From Catonia carolina (taxonomy: Eukaryota; Arthropoda; Insecta; Hemiptera; Achilidae), in assembly GCA_035578175.1 (NCBI GenBank), contig JAQMRL010000001.1, positions 370,195,720 to 370,259,719 on the forward strand: a stretch of 64,000 bases of DNA. Direction: 5' to 3'. How positions within the stretch are numbered: position 1 is the stretch's first letter; the number at the start of each line of letters is the position of its first letter. The notes under the pieces are model-generated. The model saw only the letters and a program-made list of their open reading frames with translations, was not told the origin of the DNA and searched no databases. Of the stretch, positions 1 to 11,687 are shown one piece after another. A program made the translations under genes and the position numbers.

Positions 1-565
1 AAATCGCCTCATTTACTACATTTTTATGCTCTATAAGATAGGGTAGGTTTCATGTCTCCTGAAGTTCTTAAAGAGGCTGTGCTCTTGTATAAAAAAATGT
101 TTTTTTTTAAGATTGCGACTTTAATGTGCATTTTAGCGCAAAAATGTAATGAAATAATAAAAGTTTTGAGAGAATTTAAAATCGAACAACTTTTATTCAA
201 ACATTTTTTGTACTATAACGCTTAGTTTAGCGGTAATTAGGAAATCTCTGGGTTTTTTTTACAAAAATGTGTTAAAAAATCGATTTTGTAAAACTTCAGC
301 CTTAATATGAATTTTTCGACAAACGTGTATATAACCAAATTAGTGTATATAACCTAGTTTAGCGTGAAAGAGTGATTTTCCGTATTTTTTAGCCAAACTG
401 AGATTGATTTTCATTTTGCATCATTCATTCATGATTAAGATAAGATTATGTTTTTGAGATTAGTTTTTTGTTTATTTATAATATTTTATTACTAATATTA
501 GGTTATATTGTTCTTTATTTGCATTAACAAGAGAAAGTTGTGTGAGTGTTTCACATTAGATTTTT
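1..565 (+). repeat. R1 family copy a (truncated by window edge)
   Basis: This is the right-hand part of a dispersed non-coding element that recurs at about 5.4, 6.4, 39.1, 56.4, 62 and 63.8 kb. It shares the run from the 'tcgcctcatttactac' block through the 'taagataggrtaggt' block, the 'cgcttagtttagcggtaatt' block and the 'gttaggttatattgtt' block. It ends with the family tail 'gaaagttgtgtgagtgttt'. Every frame is full of stops. The left half of the element lies outside the window. Confidence 0.8.
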
Positions 566-1859
566 TTGTAAGTATTAGTTTGGATGTGAAAAAATTTATT
601 TGATTTTAATTTTAAAAATCAGCTTGCGTTTTCTTATGTGGTAGTCAAGGAAGGGAAATGCAATAAATCTGTTTAGTTAATTCGCCCTCTGAAGATATCA
701 ATAAGATCGTGTGCTGGTGCAGCTGCTAGTTACAATACAAAATATTTTATTTTTAAACTAAGAAATCACTAATAAAAATATATAACACAATTAATTTACG
801 TTTGACGTTTTCATTTTTCTGTTTAAGTTATGGAAAGTGAGGATTCGTTAAACATTTCTCTTCGAATCCTTGGGAATAAAAACAAACTCTTCAACTTGGA
901 TACACTATGAACCACAATACGCTATTTTTTTCAAATTGAAGTTCCTGACGGTTTGACAGAATTTCACTGTCAGCGTTATTACAAAAGAGAAGAGAGTATT
1001 CCTTACTTTTTGTCATTTTGATATCTTTTCATAGATTTTTTTTAAATTCTTATTTAATTAAGTAAATTATTTTTTTCAACAAGGTTGTCATTTTGCTTGA
1101 TAACAAATTTGAATGTTTGAATTTATTAAATGAATTTAACAAATTCTGTTGTTTCTTTCGTAAGTAATAACAATGTAATAGATTGGATATTATCACTAAA
1201 GCCTTCAACCGGTCTTGTTCCATAAATTAATTGTATTAAATTTTGTAAGTATAACCTACTTCATGTTGTAAGTAACCTACAACAACGTTATTTTTGAGCA
1301 TTATTTTTTAATAGCACCTTTCCATCAATTTTATGAAGATCGATATTCATCACTGAAATTCCTTGGAGTGCTATTGTTAATACCATTTTAATTAATTTCT
1401 TTAAAAACTTCCAAATCCTTTCAGGTGCAGGTCGATTGTTTCAGTAAATGTAAACAGAAATTAATCTTTTAAAGTATCATCGATTGGAAAATGTTATCCA
1501 ATGTTAATTTCTTTGCAAAACAAGTACTTTATTTTATTTTCATTATACATCTTAATTTGAAAATGATGAAATTTTATAATTTCTTCTTGTTACGTTACAG
1601 ATTAATTTTATTAATTTGCGAATGTAGAAATGTTAAGTGAGTGTGAATATATTTTTTATCAAATACAAAAAACTCTTTAAAATAAAAAAGTTATTACCCC
1701 TTTTATATACGCTTTCATTTCCAAGGGATTTGTTATCATATGTTTTATGTCCTAATAACAAGTTTTTTTCTACATTTGGTTCAAAGTCGTTTCAAGTTTG
1801 GTTATTAGCGATTATTATAGGTTACAGAGCGTGTTTTATCTGGTTAAAACTCTAGACCC
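566..1859. other. Unassigned AT-rich DNA
   Basis: No coding frame, RNA gene or recognisable repeat was seen. The open frame at 1637-1855 is short, Phe/Leu/Lys-rich as expected from AT-rich DNA, and resembles no family I know. Confidence 0.5.
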
Positions 1860-1933
1860 TAGTCGCAAATCGAACCAGGGTAATTCCACTTTGTAGTTTA
1901 GCATTCTGACCACTACGTCACAGAGGCCATCAT
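1860..1933 (-). repeat. tRNA-derived SINE head, antisense
   Basis: On the minus strand there is a pol III-like A box (tgacgtagtggtcagaa) followed about 35 bases later by a B box (ggttcgatttg). That is the layout of a tRNA-derived SINE head. No SINE body was identified. Confidence 0.5.
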
Positions 1934-2720
1934 TTGCTTTTTCTACTATTAAAAACTAACGTCGAAAAATTTAAGTATCTTGGCGAAATAATCACATGGA
2001 ATCTCAATGAGAAACCATCAATTGAAAACTATGTAAATAAACTTAAACAGTGGCAAAGAGTCACAGTACTTACTCATAAAAGTAAGTCCCTTTCAATCCT
2101 AAAATACGACATTTCAACTCAATAATCAAACCGGAAGCCACGTATGCCAGTGAAACCATTTTCAAACTGAATACCCAATCAACCACCGACAAATTCCAAA
2201 AAAAAGGAATATTAAGAACAGCCATTAATTTTAAACATCAAGTTCATGATAAATGGTTGATAATCCCAAACGACATAGTCTACAAAGAGAACGAATCGAT
2301 AATTTACACCATGAGAAAAAGGGGAGTTGCTTTTTTCAGCACCTATGTAGACTACCTGATACAAGACTCACTAAGCAGCTCCCAAATAACCAACTCAAAA
2401 ACAAGATCCAAAATAAATAATTCCAAGAAATAAAGTCCTACATGTAAGACTTTATCATAACCGAGGAAATGATACAAAACCGGGAAGAAAAGAAAGTGTT
2501 AAAAAAATTAAGCTTTGGCGACCTCCCTTCAAGGAAAGAAAACAATTAAACAATGTCATAACAGAGAAAATGAGGTTCACCAGATCAAAAAAGATGAAAC
2601 TAGTATGGGAGCGATAAAGAAAGCAGCAAGCTAACTGCGTTGCTCGTTCCTTGAAGACAGGAACATGGAATGACTCAAATGCTCCAATGGATCGAAAACT
2701 AAAGAAGAAGAAGAAGAAAG
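1934..2720 (+). pseudogene. Non-LTR retrotransposon RT C-terminal fragment
   Basis: The + strand reads FKYLGEIITWNLNEKPSIEN and continues through stops into KPEATYASETIFKLNTQ and ILRTAINFKHQVHDKW. This is the layout of the region after the catalytic palm of non-LTR reverse transcriptases, where a KYLG motif is followed by a conserved 'ASET' block. The frame is broken by several stops and by an out-of-frame step near 2125. Downstream, about 2581-2720, remnants of the terminal ORF segment lead into a short (AAG)n run near 2702-2720, which could be the element's simple-repeat 3' tail. The 5' part is absent, as is usual for 5'-truncated insertions. An RTE-like placement is likely but not certain. 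Confidence 0.7.
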
Positions 2721-4600
2721 TAATGTTGTTTCTTCATTATGCGATACACACCGTGACATTTTAATTAAGTAGTAATATTTTACAAAAAAACGTTTTGTTT
2801 TAACACCTTCTTTCCCTACTAAAATACACATAATTCAATCTCATCCTTGATGAGCTACTATTTGAGAAATAAAAGTTTGTTTGCCTGCGTCTCTCGGCTG
2901 TTTCAACACCAAAAATGACCTTGGTTCTACCGAGTTATATTTATAAATAGTAGTAATGTTCTGTTAAATATTTTAACGATATTTCTATAGCCATAAATTT
3001 TTCTAAATTTAAGTTTTTATTTTTAGTTACACCAGCTTGACCCCTGCGAATTAATTCGCACAATAATATTAATTTATTCTTAACGACCAATTTCACAATA
3101 ACATTAACACTTATAATCTTACTTCGCTATATTTTGTATTAATCTTATTATGAAATAAGAAATTCACGTAAACAAAAGATTCCTGACGCATAACGACCCT
3201 TCAAAACAAACTGAACTTCCCAAAGCTTCCGCCAGAATGATAGCACCAACAAAATTTTAATTCAGTTATCTTGTTATTTACTTATCAATATCTCATTACG
3301 ATTTAAACAATTTTGATTTTGATTTTTTTGCAGAATTCCTATAGTGTCCTCTTTACCACCATGTTTTTTTTAATCCATTCAAAAGAACTCTATATTAATG
3401 GACAAGCCGAATCTCCAATTAAAATACATTGGATCAGATTTTGCGTTTTAAATATGATTTATACCAATGTAACACATTTATATAAAAAATCTTTGTGAGA
3501 AGCTGGCCTATTGAAATTAATTGAATTCGACGTAAGAATTTCTTTAACTACTGTATTTGAATTAAGTACAAAATAATATGTAAATTAACCTAAAATGTAG
3601 TCTTGAGCCCTTTCTATGTTAAACGGCAGTAAATGTTTTGAAGCAGTACTGTTGAAGTGTTAAGTAAATGATATAACAACAATCAATAGGGCTTGGCAGC
3701 AAGTCATTTATTTTGCGCTGATACAACCCGTCAGCGTGCCGATATCGCAAAAATTTACAACTTTCCCTATCTTTTAATGTCTTTTAATATTATTAATCTT
3801 ATCTTAACTTGTTTTTTTCTTCTTTCTTAAAATATTTACGTGGAATGGATCTATAATTCAATTGTCCACTTAAAAGAGAGGTTAGATTTAGTAAGAAATT
3901 CTGACTGTCATTTTTATTTTTGGCTTAATTTCAAAAAAACTACAAAATTTTATATAATACAATTTTTACCTACTGAAATTTTATATATTGTTTACTTTTT
4001 ATTCACCTCTTTTTCATTAAAATTTCACTTTAGAATTTCATATAATGCATGTTTTACCTTGAGAAAACCCTGGTAAGAAAACTGGACAAAAAGATTTCTT
4101 TTTTACGCTTGTGTAGTTGTAAAGAAGGTGCAGAGAAAAAACATCACAACATCGGTTCTACCCTTGAAAAGATAATTGCATATTAAACAATAGTGCATAT
4201 AAATATAGCATATTTAGTTTAGATAACATTGAATGATTATATACAAGACAAAATCCAAAATAAATTCCTTATAGTGGTATTAGCAGTGTCGGAACTAGGG
4301 GGGACCCGAACCGCAGATATCAGAATGCGTCAAAATAGGAAAAGTTGTTCACAAAAACAAAATAAAATTTTAGTTAACAAATGTTCGAAAAGTGAACATG
4401 TAGGCAATCAGTAAGGTATCCAAGAAATTAACAAATTCAAGTTAACTTTATTATGCATAATTTATAAAAATATATTCATATTTCAAATTTGTTACTCCTC
4501 TCTTAAAAACAAGAGTTACCATAATTCGTGGTCTGGATAAAGTGTAAAACTGCAGAGGTGATAAATTTTAAATTGTATTTCTTTGTACGGTTAGTTATAT
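2721..4600. other. Unassigned AT-rich DNA
   Basis: No gene or repeat was recognised. Short open frames at 3313-3498, 3840-4076 and 4229-4414 lack any family signature and have the composition expected from AT-rich non-coding DNA. Confidence 0.5.
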
Positions 4601-4615
4601 AGGGTGATTCAGAGT

Positions 4616-5268
4616 TATGCGGCAATCTTTTGGTAGCTCATTCTATAGCTAAAATTTTTTTAAATTTCAGATAAACATAGGCCCGAAAATGCTTCGTTAG
4701 TTAATTACACAGATTCAAAGATTTCGTCGAGAAATCTGAACCCTCGGTGAAATGAAATCTTATAGACCTTTTTTAAAGCAATAATAAAGAGACAAATCTC
4801 AAAGTTTCTTAGGTATTTTTACCCGATTTGAATAAAATTGGTCCCAGCAATGTACCTTTATCAGTTTTAAAGATTTATTACGTAAAACACTAGAATTGGC
4901 GCTAAAAAAACAACGCATATTTGTCTTTAATGTAAAATTACTTTCGTAAGTGTAAAGTAAGGAGTATTTTTTATTAATTAGGTTTGTAAAAAATTTAATT
5001 CTAAAAAGATTCATGTAAATTATTTAAGAAAAAATTGAATACTAGGTGTGGAAATTTAACTTTATTTAAAAACAAAACAAACGTAATTGTGAAATAATGT
5101 TATATGCGTGAAATACTAATATATGGTCTCACTTCACCAAGGGTACTGAATTTTCTGCGAAATTTTTGACCCTGTATTACTCGCTAACGAAGCGTTTTCG
5201 GGCCTATGTTTTTCTTAACTATTTTGTAATTTTTAGCTATAGAATGAGCTACCGAGAGATTCCCGTAT
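4616..5268. mobile_element. MITE-like element with ~150-bp terminal inverted repeats
   Basis: The left end (ggtagctcattctatagct from about 4633) is matched in inverted orientation at about 5237-5256 (agctatagaatgagctacc). The similarity continues inward through a 'cataggcccgaaaa' block and its complement and into the 'gcttcgttag' block, giving arms of about 150 bases. The central 350 bases hold no coding capacity. This is the structure of a non-autonomous DNA transposon. The target-site duplication could not be fixed by eye. Confidence 0.7.
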
Positions 5269-5403
5269 AGTAGTAATCGTACTAAAATAGTGCCGGTAGT
5301 AGAATACTGAGAAAAGATAAAATAAAAAAACAAAAAAAAGTTAGCAATCTCTTGCAGGCTTATACGGCTAAAAGCAGTCCATTGTCATACTTGATAGCTA
5401 TTT

Positions 5404-5972
5404 TGACTTTTACTTGCCTATGAATGTAATAGGAAGAAAGTGTTTTTTTTTTTCATGTCGATTGTTTGAAATCGAGTTTTCACCCGATATACAAGTTTTT
5501 AGACCCCTAAACCCAAAAAAACATGTTTTTAGCGACTGGTCTGTGTGAAATGCGCTTTGTGTGTGTGTTTGCACAGAATATCTCAAGAACGGAACATCGT
5601 ACGAAGTTGATATTTGAAACATAAGTTAGGTACTACTACTGGACCCGACACAAACACTTTCATCAAAATTAGTCAACCGGAAATAGTAGTTCATTCGTAT
5701 TGTTTTTCTCTTTTTTGCGATTTTCTCAAAAACGGGGCCTATGTTCAATTTTTTAAATCGCCTCATTTACTACAGTTTTTTACGCTCTATAAGATAAGGT
5801 AAGTGCCATATCTCCTGAATTTCTTGGAGAAGCAGTCCTCTAAAAGAAAAAATGTTTTGTTTAAGATTGCGGACTTAATATGCATTTTATGGCAAAAGTG
5901 TATAGAGTGAAAATTGTAGAAAATTTAAAACCTACTTCTTTTATTTCAAACATTTTTTTGTATAACGCTCAG
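5404..5972 (+). repeat. R1 family copy b (right end replaced by R2)
   Basis: It begins with the R1 left end ('cttttacttgcctatgaatg') and continues through 'catgtcgattgtttgaaatc', a short GTGTGTGTG run and 'gaacggaacatcgtacgaa'. It stops in the middle of the family consensus at 'tttttgtataacgctcag', where it abuts an R2 fragment. Confidence 0.8.
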
Positions 5973-6080
5973 CCAGACCATGTGGTGAATAAAGTGAAGG
6001 TGTTATTTGCTGGTTGGAAAGTAGATGCTTTTCAGAGGGCCTGGCATGCTGGTAAGCATACGTTTCCACTCAAACAGTAA
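5973..6080 (+). repeat. R2 family fragment
   Basis: The text 'gtggtgaataaagtgaaggt' followed by 'ctggcatgctggtaagcata' matches the middle of the R2 repeat seen complete at 55255-55645. Only about 110 bases remain, cut at both ends. Confidence 0.75.
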
Positions 6081-6209
6081 TTAATCACTTCGTGGCCTCC
6101 ATGAAAACTAATTGATGCAGTTTTACGAATAATAATATAAATTTTTCATTTATTTCCCGTTAAAAGTTAAATGAAAACACAAGAAAACATAAATTAGTTT
6201 TATTATTTA

Positions 6210-6395
6210 TACTGTCGCCAACTGGGGCTGACGGCACGTGGCAAAACCTTGCTAGCAAAGTTGGTGGTCCTGAAAAGCGCCGTTTAACTGGTTAGGGGTC
6301 CTGAGAAGGACCGTTGTAGGTGGTCGGAAGCGGTGAGCCGGCGTGTTGAGAGCGGTGCCCGCAGAGTGATGGCTCGGCTACCGGGTTCAGTAGTA
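6210..6395. other. GC-rich block with two histone-type stem-loop-like hairpins
   Basis: This roughly 185-bp segment is much richer in G+C than its neighbours. At 6297-6312 it contains a perfect 6-bp stem with a 4-nt loop, which reads GGTCCTTCTCAGGACC on the minus strand. At 6266-6281 a degenerate version reads GGCGCTTTTCAGGACC. Both resemble the 3' stem-loop of metazoan replication-dependent histone mRNAs. No histone coding sequence was found on the minus strand immediately 5' of them, so this may be a decayed fragment or a coincidence. Confidence 0.35.
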
Positions 6396-6397
6396 AA

Positions 6398-6584
6398 TGA
6401 TGCGTTTTTTTAAAAAATCGTAGGATTCTTTTTTAATAAAATCGTAAAAACGTGAAAAATTACACGAATAAACTACTACCTCCGGTTGACCGATTTTGAT
6501 GAAAATGATCAAGTCCTCTAGTAGTACCTAACTGTAAGTTTTAAGTTTCAACTTCGTACGATGTACCATTCTTGAAATATTTTG

Positions 6585-6623
<39 letters not shown>

Positions 6624-6757
6624 CAATGGCTAAAAACATGTTTATTTGGGTTCAGGGGTCTGAAAATGTGTATATCCGGTGAAAACTCGATTTTGAAAAA
6701 TCGACATGAAAACAATACTTTTCTTCCTATTTATTCATATAGGCAAGAGAAAGTAAA
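6398..6757 (-). repeat. R1 family copy c with (CA)n, inverted
   Basis: The reverse complement carries the R1 left end, the 'gaaaactcgattttgaaaaat' complement block, the 'aacccaaataaacatg' block and a microsatellite (here a CA run at 6587-6622, the complement of the R1 TG run). It lies opposite to copy b, about 0.4 kb away. The element stops shortly after the 'cgattttttaaaaaaacgc' region. Confidence 0.8.
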
Positions 6758-9280
6758 ATTAACTTGGGTATTTCATAAGAATGGTACTGATGGGGCGCCA
6801 GATTAAGTTTTGTCCCCCCCCCCCCTTAACAAATCTCCTAGTTCCGGTCTTTATAAACTAAAGATGACCGCTTAAAGTGAGAATCGAGTTAGGTAACATT
6901 TCTATATTATTGTTGAAAGGGAAAGTTAGTTCTGTTAATAAATATCAACATGGTTTAGCTATATAAATTATCGAATGAATTTAAATTATGACTTAGGTTT
7001 CAGAGGCTTAGTAAAAATGGTATGAGTATAACATTAATAATTTTATTTTTATTACGAGAAGTTAGTACTTATTATACAAAGTCAAAGTAATATGTGATTT
7101 TCAAATTTAGTTGACAAATTCCCATAATGTATATTAAAACTCATTTACCTAGAATAAAAACGGTATTGTCGTATAAATTTAAGAAAATATGCTTTATAAT
7201 TCCACGAAGGTAATTTCTTTTTTTCCTTATTTTTTATAATATTTTGTTGTTTCCCTTTTAGTTTGAACAAAAGAAAAGAATGAAAAATAAAAACAATTAT
7301 TTCAGGTCGAAGGTAGTTATTCAACTGCGGTTTCAATAATGTTTCTGTAAACAATACAACGACCCACTCCTAAAGCCCTAGTGTTAGAGTTATTGTGTTA
7401 TAAAGTACTTTTTTCATATTCAATATGTTTTGATAGAGAATCGGGAGGACAAACGGGGGAAACGCCGATTGTGTTAATACAGCCAGTCAGGTTTCAGTTT
7501 CCCTAACCCGATCCTCGTACGTACACGACCATGTTATACAGTCATCCGAGTAGAGACACACAACACACATGCACGAGTACACTGGGCTTTCCGTGCTCCT
7601 GAATATTTAACTTGTTCACTCCTCGAGTTGTATACTCCACTGTCTTGCATAAACCTACCCCTCGGGCATGCCCAACCCCAAACCCACACTTCTATCATCC
7701 TGTCCTTGTTTTATCATTATATAACAATATTGTAACGTAATACTATACTACCGAATAGTACAACATAATTTTGTAACTTCGATTAACTTACGTGACATCT
7801 CTGCTTTGTGCTTCTTAAACTTACAACATCTTAGCGTTATTATCCGTGTAAATGTATTAATTTACTTTGCAATTCATACATCGTTAATCTAATGTTAAAC
7901 TTTTTTAATAAATATTACATAGATTTCTATTAGACTAATAATATGACATTTTTTTAAATTTTTTTTTATACTATTATCTATTTTTGTATATTTACGTAAG
8001 GAAATTTTGTTGTAAGTTTCTTTTGTAAATTTTTGTTTCTTTTCTTTTATGTAAATTTAGTGCAGATATAAAAAGCTATTGTTATAATAGAATAAATAAA
8101 ATAAATTAACTCATACCCGCGCACAGGCTAGACCTATGCGGGTATTAGGAAATAACATAGGATAAGATTCATTGTACTTGTTTTTAGCAAATTTTAATAA
8201 ATAAAATATTGCCTCAAAAAATATCATTATTTAATAAATTTGTTTCTTAAGAGTTCTTTTTTATACTCACATCGATTTCACAAAAACCCTGATAAATGAA
8301 AATATACCTAATCAAAATAAAATCCATACGCAACAACTCCCTAACGTTTCACAAAGGAGATTAAAGAGAAAATGGAGCAGATATTTACTTCAGAATCGAT
8401 ATGAAAAATACATCTTTATTGAACATAATAATATTAATTCGAAGTGAATACTTTATGTACTCACAACTTAACCCTATAGCTGGTAATAACATTTTTCAGC
8501 AAAGAATTTCTAGGATATGGGTCAGCAAACCGTAAGGAAACCATTAAAAGTTTGCTATAAATCACAAACCTTATCCCGTGAAGTATAAAAATAACAAGAA
8601 AGCTTAGTAAAATGAAATAAATACATTATCGAAATTTTAATCTGACAGTTAGGGATGCTTAAGCTATTTGAAAATAATTTTTAGACAATTTTTTTTTTTA
8701 ATTTCAGATGACACTACTGTTTAAAACTTTCTTATGCTCTACTTTCAAAATTCATTATATACGAATCGTTACTTATAATGTTTGTTTTAAAATAAAACCA
8801 AAAAAAAGATTCTATGTTTAAAACTGAAGAAAATATATTCAAAAACACATCATGTAAACCAAGAGGTAACCAAATTCAGCTGTAGGATAACGTGGTTTCA
8901 ACAGAGAACAGAGGCAGAATATGCAACTAAAATTCTTGTACTATACGTAAAAATTTACTTTATACGTTAGTAAACTATTGTACAACACAGCAATGCTCTC
9001 TGCAGATGAATTTAAAACTAAAACGACAACACTGCAATGCTATGAAGCAAATCCGATTTTGCGACGCAACCGGTTCAAGAAGAGGTAAAATCGTCTCAAA
9101 ATTGACGACTGCCAGCTCTAGGGTTAAAACGCTCTTAGAAACACTAGAGTCATTGTAGTTGATCAGCTTCTTCATTACATTATTCTGAAAATTAGTAGTA
9201 GTTACTTGAAAATAGAAAAAAAGAATATTTAAAAAAATATCATATCAATAATTCTTTAGTTAATTTTTTTTATTTATTTT
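6758..9280. other. Unassigned DNA with one GC hairpin
   Basis: No gene was recognised. Around 7440-7720 there is a less AT-rich stretch without coding potential. At 8113-8145 an inverted repeat (ATACCCGC, 17-nt loop, GCGGGTAT) stands out from the AT-rich surroundings. No transposon terminus was seen next to it. Confidence 0.45.
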
Positions 9281-9283
9281 TTT

Positions 9284-9627
9284 TATATCCGAGGCGGCAA
9301 GAAAAACTCATGTTCACGCCCTCCCAATAGGGGAAGTAGTGCTGGACTCAATTGAGGCGTCCTCATCCAGCCCCAAAAAGGCCGCAACTGCCTACCAACC
9401 AAAAACCCGTCGCCTGGCCACTTGATCCGACATCAGCAAACAACCCTCCACCTCCCTCTTTTTTTTATTTGAAGTACCATTAACAGCTTGGTTAATGCGA
9501 CATTAGTGGGTTATGTTACTGGACATAAGGGTTACGACTTGCTATAATTTCCAGACCTTAACCGGGAATCAAACCCGAGAACTCCGCCTTATCGGCTAGC
9601 GCGCTACCACTACACTAATAAGGCGGT
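9284..9627 (-). repeat. Antisense tRNA-derived SINE and adjacent GC-richer segment
   Basis: At 9466-9627 the minus strand has an A-box-like element (gtgtagtggtagcgcgctag) and a B box (gggtttgattcccgg), followed by a body ending 'aagctgttaatggtacttc'. That body is a diverged version of the 'cgctaatgacc...ctgttgatgcgacgttaa' tail shared by other SINEs in the window. The segment at 9284-9460 is unusually GC-rich, is bounded by T runs, and may be part of another retroelement end. I could not classify it. Confidence 0.6.
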
Positions 9628-10049
9628 CATAACAATAACTTATTTAATAAACAAATATCAAAGACAATATTTTTACACTAAACTAAATGTAGGGCCTACC
9701 TTATAGTTTTCTTTTTTATTCGAATAAAAGTGAAAAATCAAACAAAATAGAAACAATGAGAGAGGACGTGTGGTGTAGACTGACACGTTGGTTAAAAAAT
9801 GTTTAAAATTGTGGGGTAATTTTCAGTGTTAATGTAAATTAATATGATAAATATTTTTGACTGATTAATTTTAATTGCATTTAATAATATTATAACTTTT
9901 CGTTTGTAATTTTCAAAGGATGAATAAAAATTTAAATTCAGATGTATTGGTTAGGATGATTAAGTATTTCCTTCTGCACTATTATAGAGAATATTGACGG
10001 TTAAATAATTATTTGGGCTTTCATTACTTGAGGTGTGATGTTGGATTTT

Positions 10050-10340
10050 ACTCTGATTTAGTTGTAAAGCAAAAGCTGAAAAAGTTTCAAAGAATGTGTA
10101 GAATCATAAGCTGAACTTTTTGAAATAGAGCTACGAAAAAACAAAACTAAATTCTACAAATTATGGAAACCCCAGTAATTATATCTAGAAGTGAGACATG
10201 GACAAATAGTGTTAAATAACTGGTATAAAATAAAAAAAACCAAGCAGCAGAGATGAGGCTTTTGCAACGGAGGAAAGGATGTTGATTGGACAAAATAAAA
10301 AATTAAAATGCAAGGTAAAAATTGAATATCTGAAACTTAA
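10050..10340 (+). pseudogene. Non-LTR retrotransposon RT C-terminal fragment
   Basis: Read across frameshifts, the + strand gives KFQRMCRIIS, then RSETWT and QRRKGC blocks. This is the order found after the RT core of non-LTR elements ('..GSETW..' then 'RFLRGVKGC'). The same blocks are better preserved on the minus strand at 46.5-46.9 kb. Frames are broken every 30-60 codons. Confidence 0.6.
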
Positions 10341-10582
10341 ATGAAAATAATAAAAGAACATTGTGAAGGTTTGAGACCGCACATGAAAAGGATACCTCTG
10401 CAAGTCTAATGGTATGCTCCAAATTAGAGAGAGATATTAGCAGACCTGAGAAAAGATGAATATAGAAATAGTATGTGAGTTCAAAACTGGGTTATGCCTA
10501 GCCTTATTTGGAAGAAGATAAAGACAATTAAAATATAATGATTTGGTCTCAGATTTAATTGTATTCATCGACTCAGATGGAT

Positions 10583-10750
10583 GTATATCATCATCATCTG
10601 TCATTAGGCTCAATGGTCTGTTCCGGTATTCATCTCTTTTCAGGTCTCCTCAAGCCTCGCTTCCCTCTAGGTTTATATTTTCATGCTCGTAAGAGGAAGT
10701 CTATGTGCTGACAAGCGAAGTAAATTGTTGTTCCAGTTTCGGTATTTTGG
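10583..10750 (-). repeat. 3' end of the same non-LTR family, opposite strand
   Basis: It starts at a short (ATC) run and continues 'attaggctcaatggtctgtt', 'cctcgcttccctctaggttt' and 'aagaggaagtctatgtgctg'. This matches the 46390-46520 segment of the element at 46364-46905 with few differences. It is in the opposite orientation to the RT fragment at 10050-10340, so the two are inverted relative to each other. Confidence 0.7.
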
Positions 10751-11687
10751 ATGGAGGATTTCCTATAAGAAAGATGATGACGTAAGTGAGAAACTGGACT
10801 TATATACCTGTTAAAATAACGCCATTTAATGTGCAGCCAACCGACAGATTTAAAGTGATAATCTACTTATATTCATGAGACACCTGTAGAGGTGACAAGG
10901 ATAGATCATTGGGGTTTTTACACCCATTTCAGCATCTTGTTTCTACGTGGGAGTTGTACGTATTTACGTACAATAGTTAATGTTTATGAATATTGAGATA
11001 CATGTGACTCAAACAGAATTTGTAGTTTCCGACACCTTGGCTACGATATGTAAGGGAATATACCATAATTCTCTACGGCGCTATGCACACCAGTTTTGCA
11101 AACAGTTGAACACAAAATACAGTATGTTGTATGTAACTCGGTGCTTATCAAAGCTACATTAATTTGAGTTACGGAGGCGTTTATCCAAAACCACTGCACC
11201 GGAAACTGTCCAAAAGCCAATGATGAATTGGTCAATATAAAGCGTATATAGTTCACATAGTATGCAACCCTCATATTCTGCTTCGTACCCCAGAGAACAT
11301 CCATCTCTCTCTCACCATTGAGTTTGCTCCCGCACTGTCAATCCTTCTCTACTTCACCCATCCTAATTCTCCATCACACTTCCTCTCACATCCCGCCATA
11401 AAAGATATCCATTTTACATATCCATCGTTTACACCTCTCCTCGATTTTTATCAAGCCATATGCTACTGGTGTCTTTATGGTTCAGTTATCGTTTAACATC
11501 ATCAAATTTTATAAACAAAAGTATATTTAAAAATGAAAATTATTTTGCATTATAAATATTTTCTGCTCTTCTTTTAGTAATTCTTCCTTTTTTATTAGAT
11601 ATTAAATTTATTTATTTATTATCTAAAATCAAAGTATATTTAAATTAAATTTTTATCAATTGGTGACCCTTATTAGGAGTAGACATA
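10751..11687. other. Unassigned DNA
   Basis: No gene or repeat was recognised. Overlapping open frames on both strands at 10980-11304 show no family signature. Confidence 0.45.

Noticed and set aside
6582..6806. Open frame starting with repeated Thr-His
   Set aside because: It is the translation of the (CA)n microsatellite in R1 copy c.
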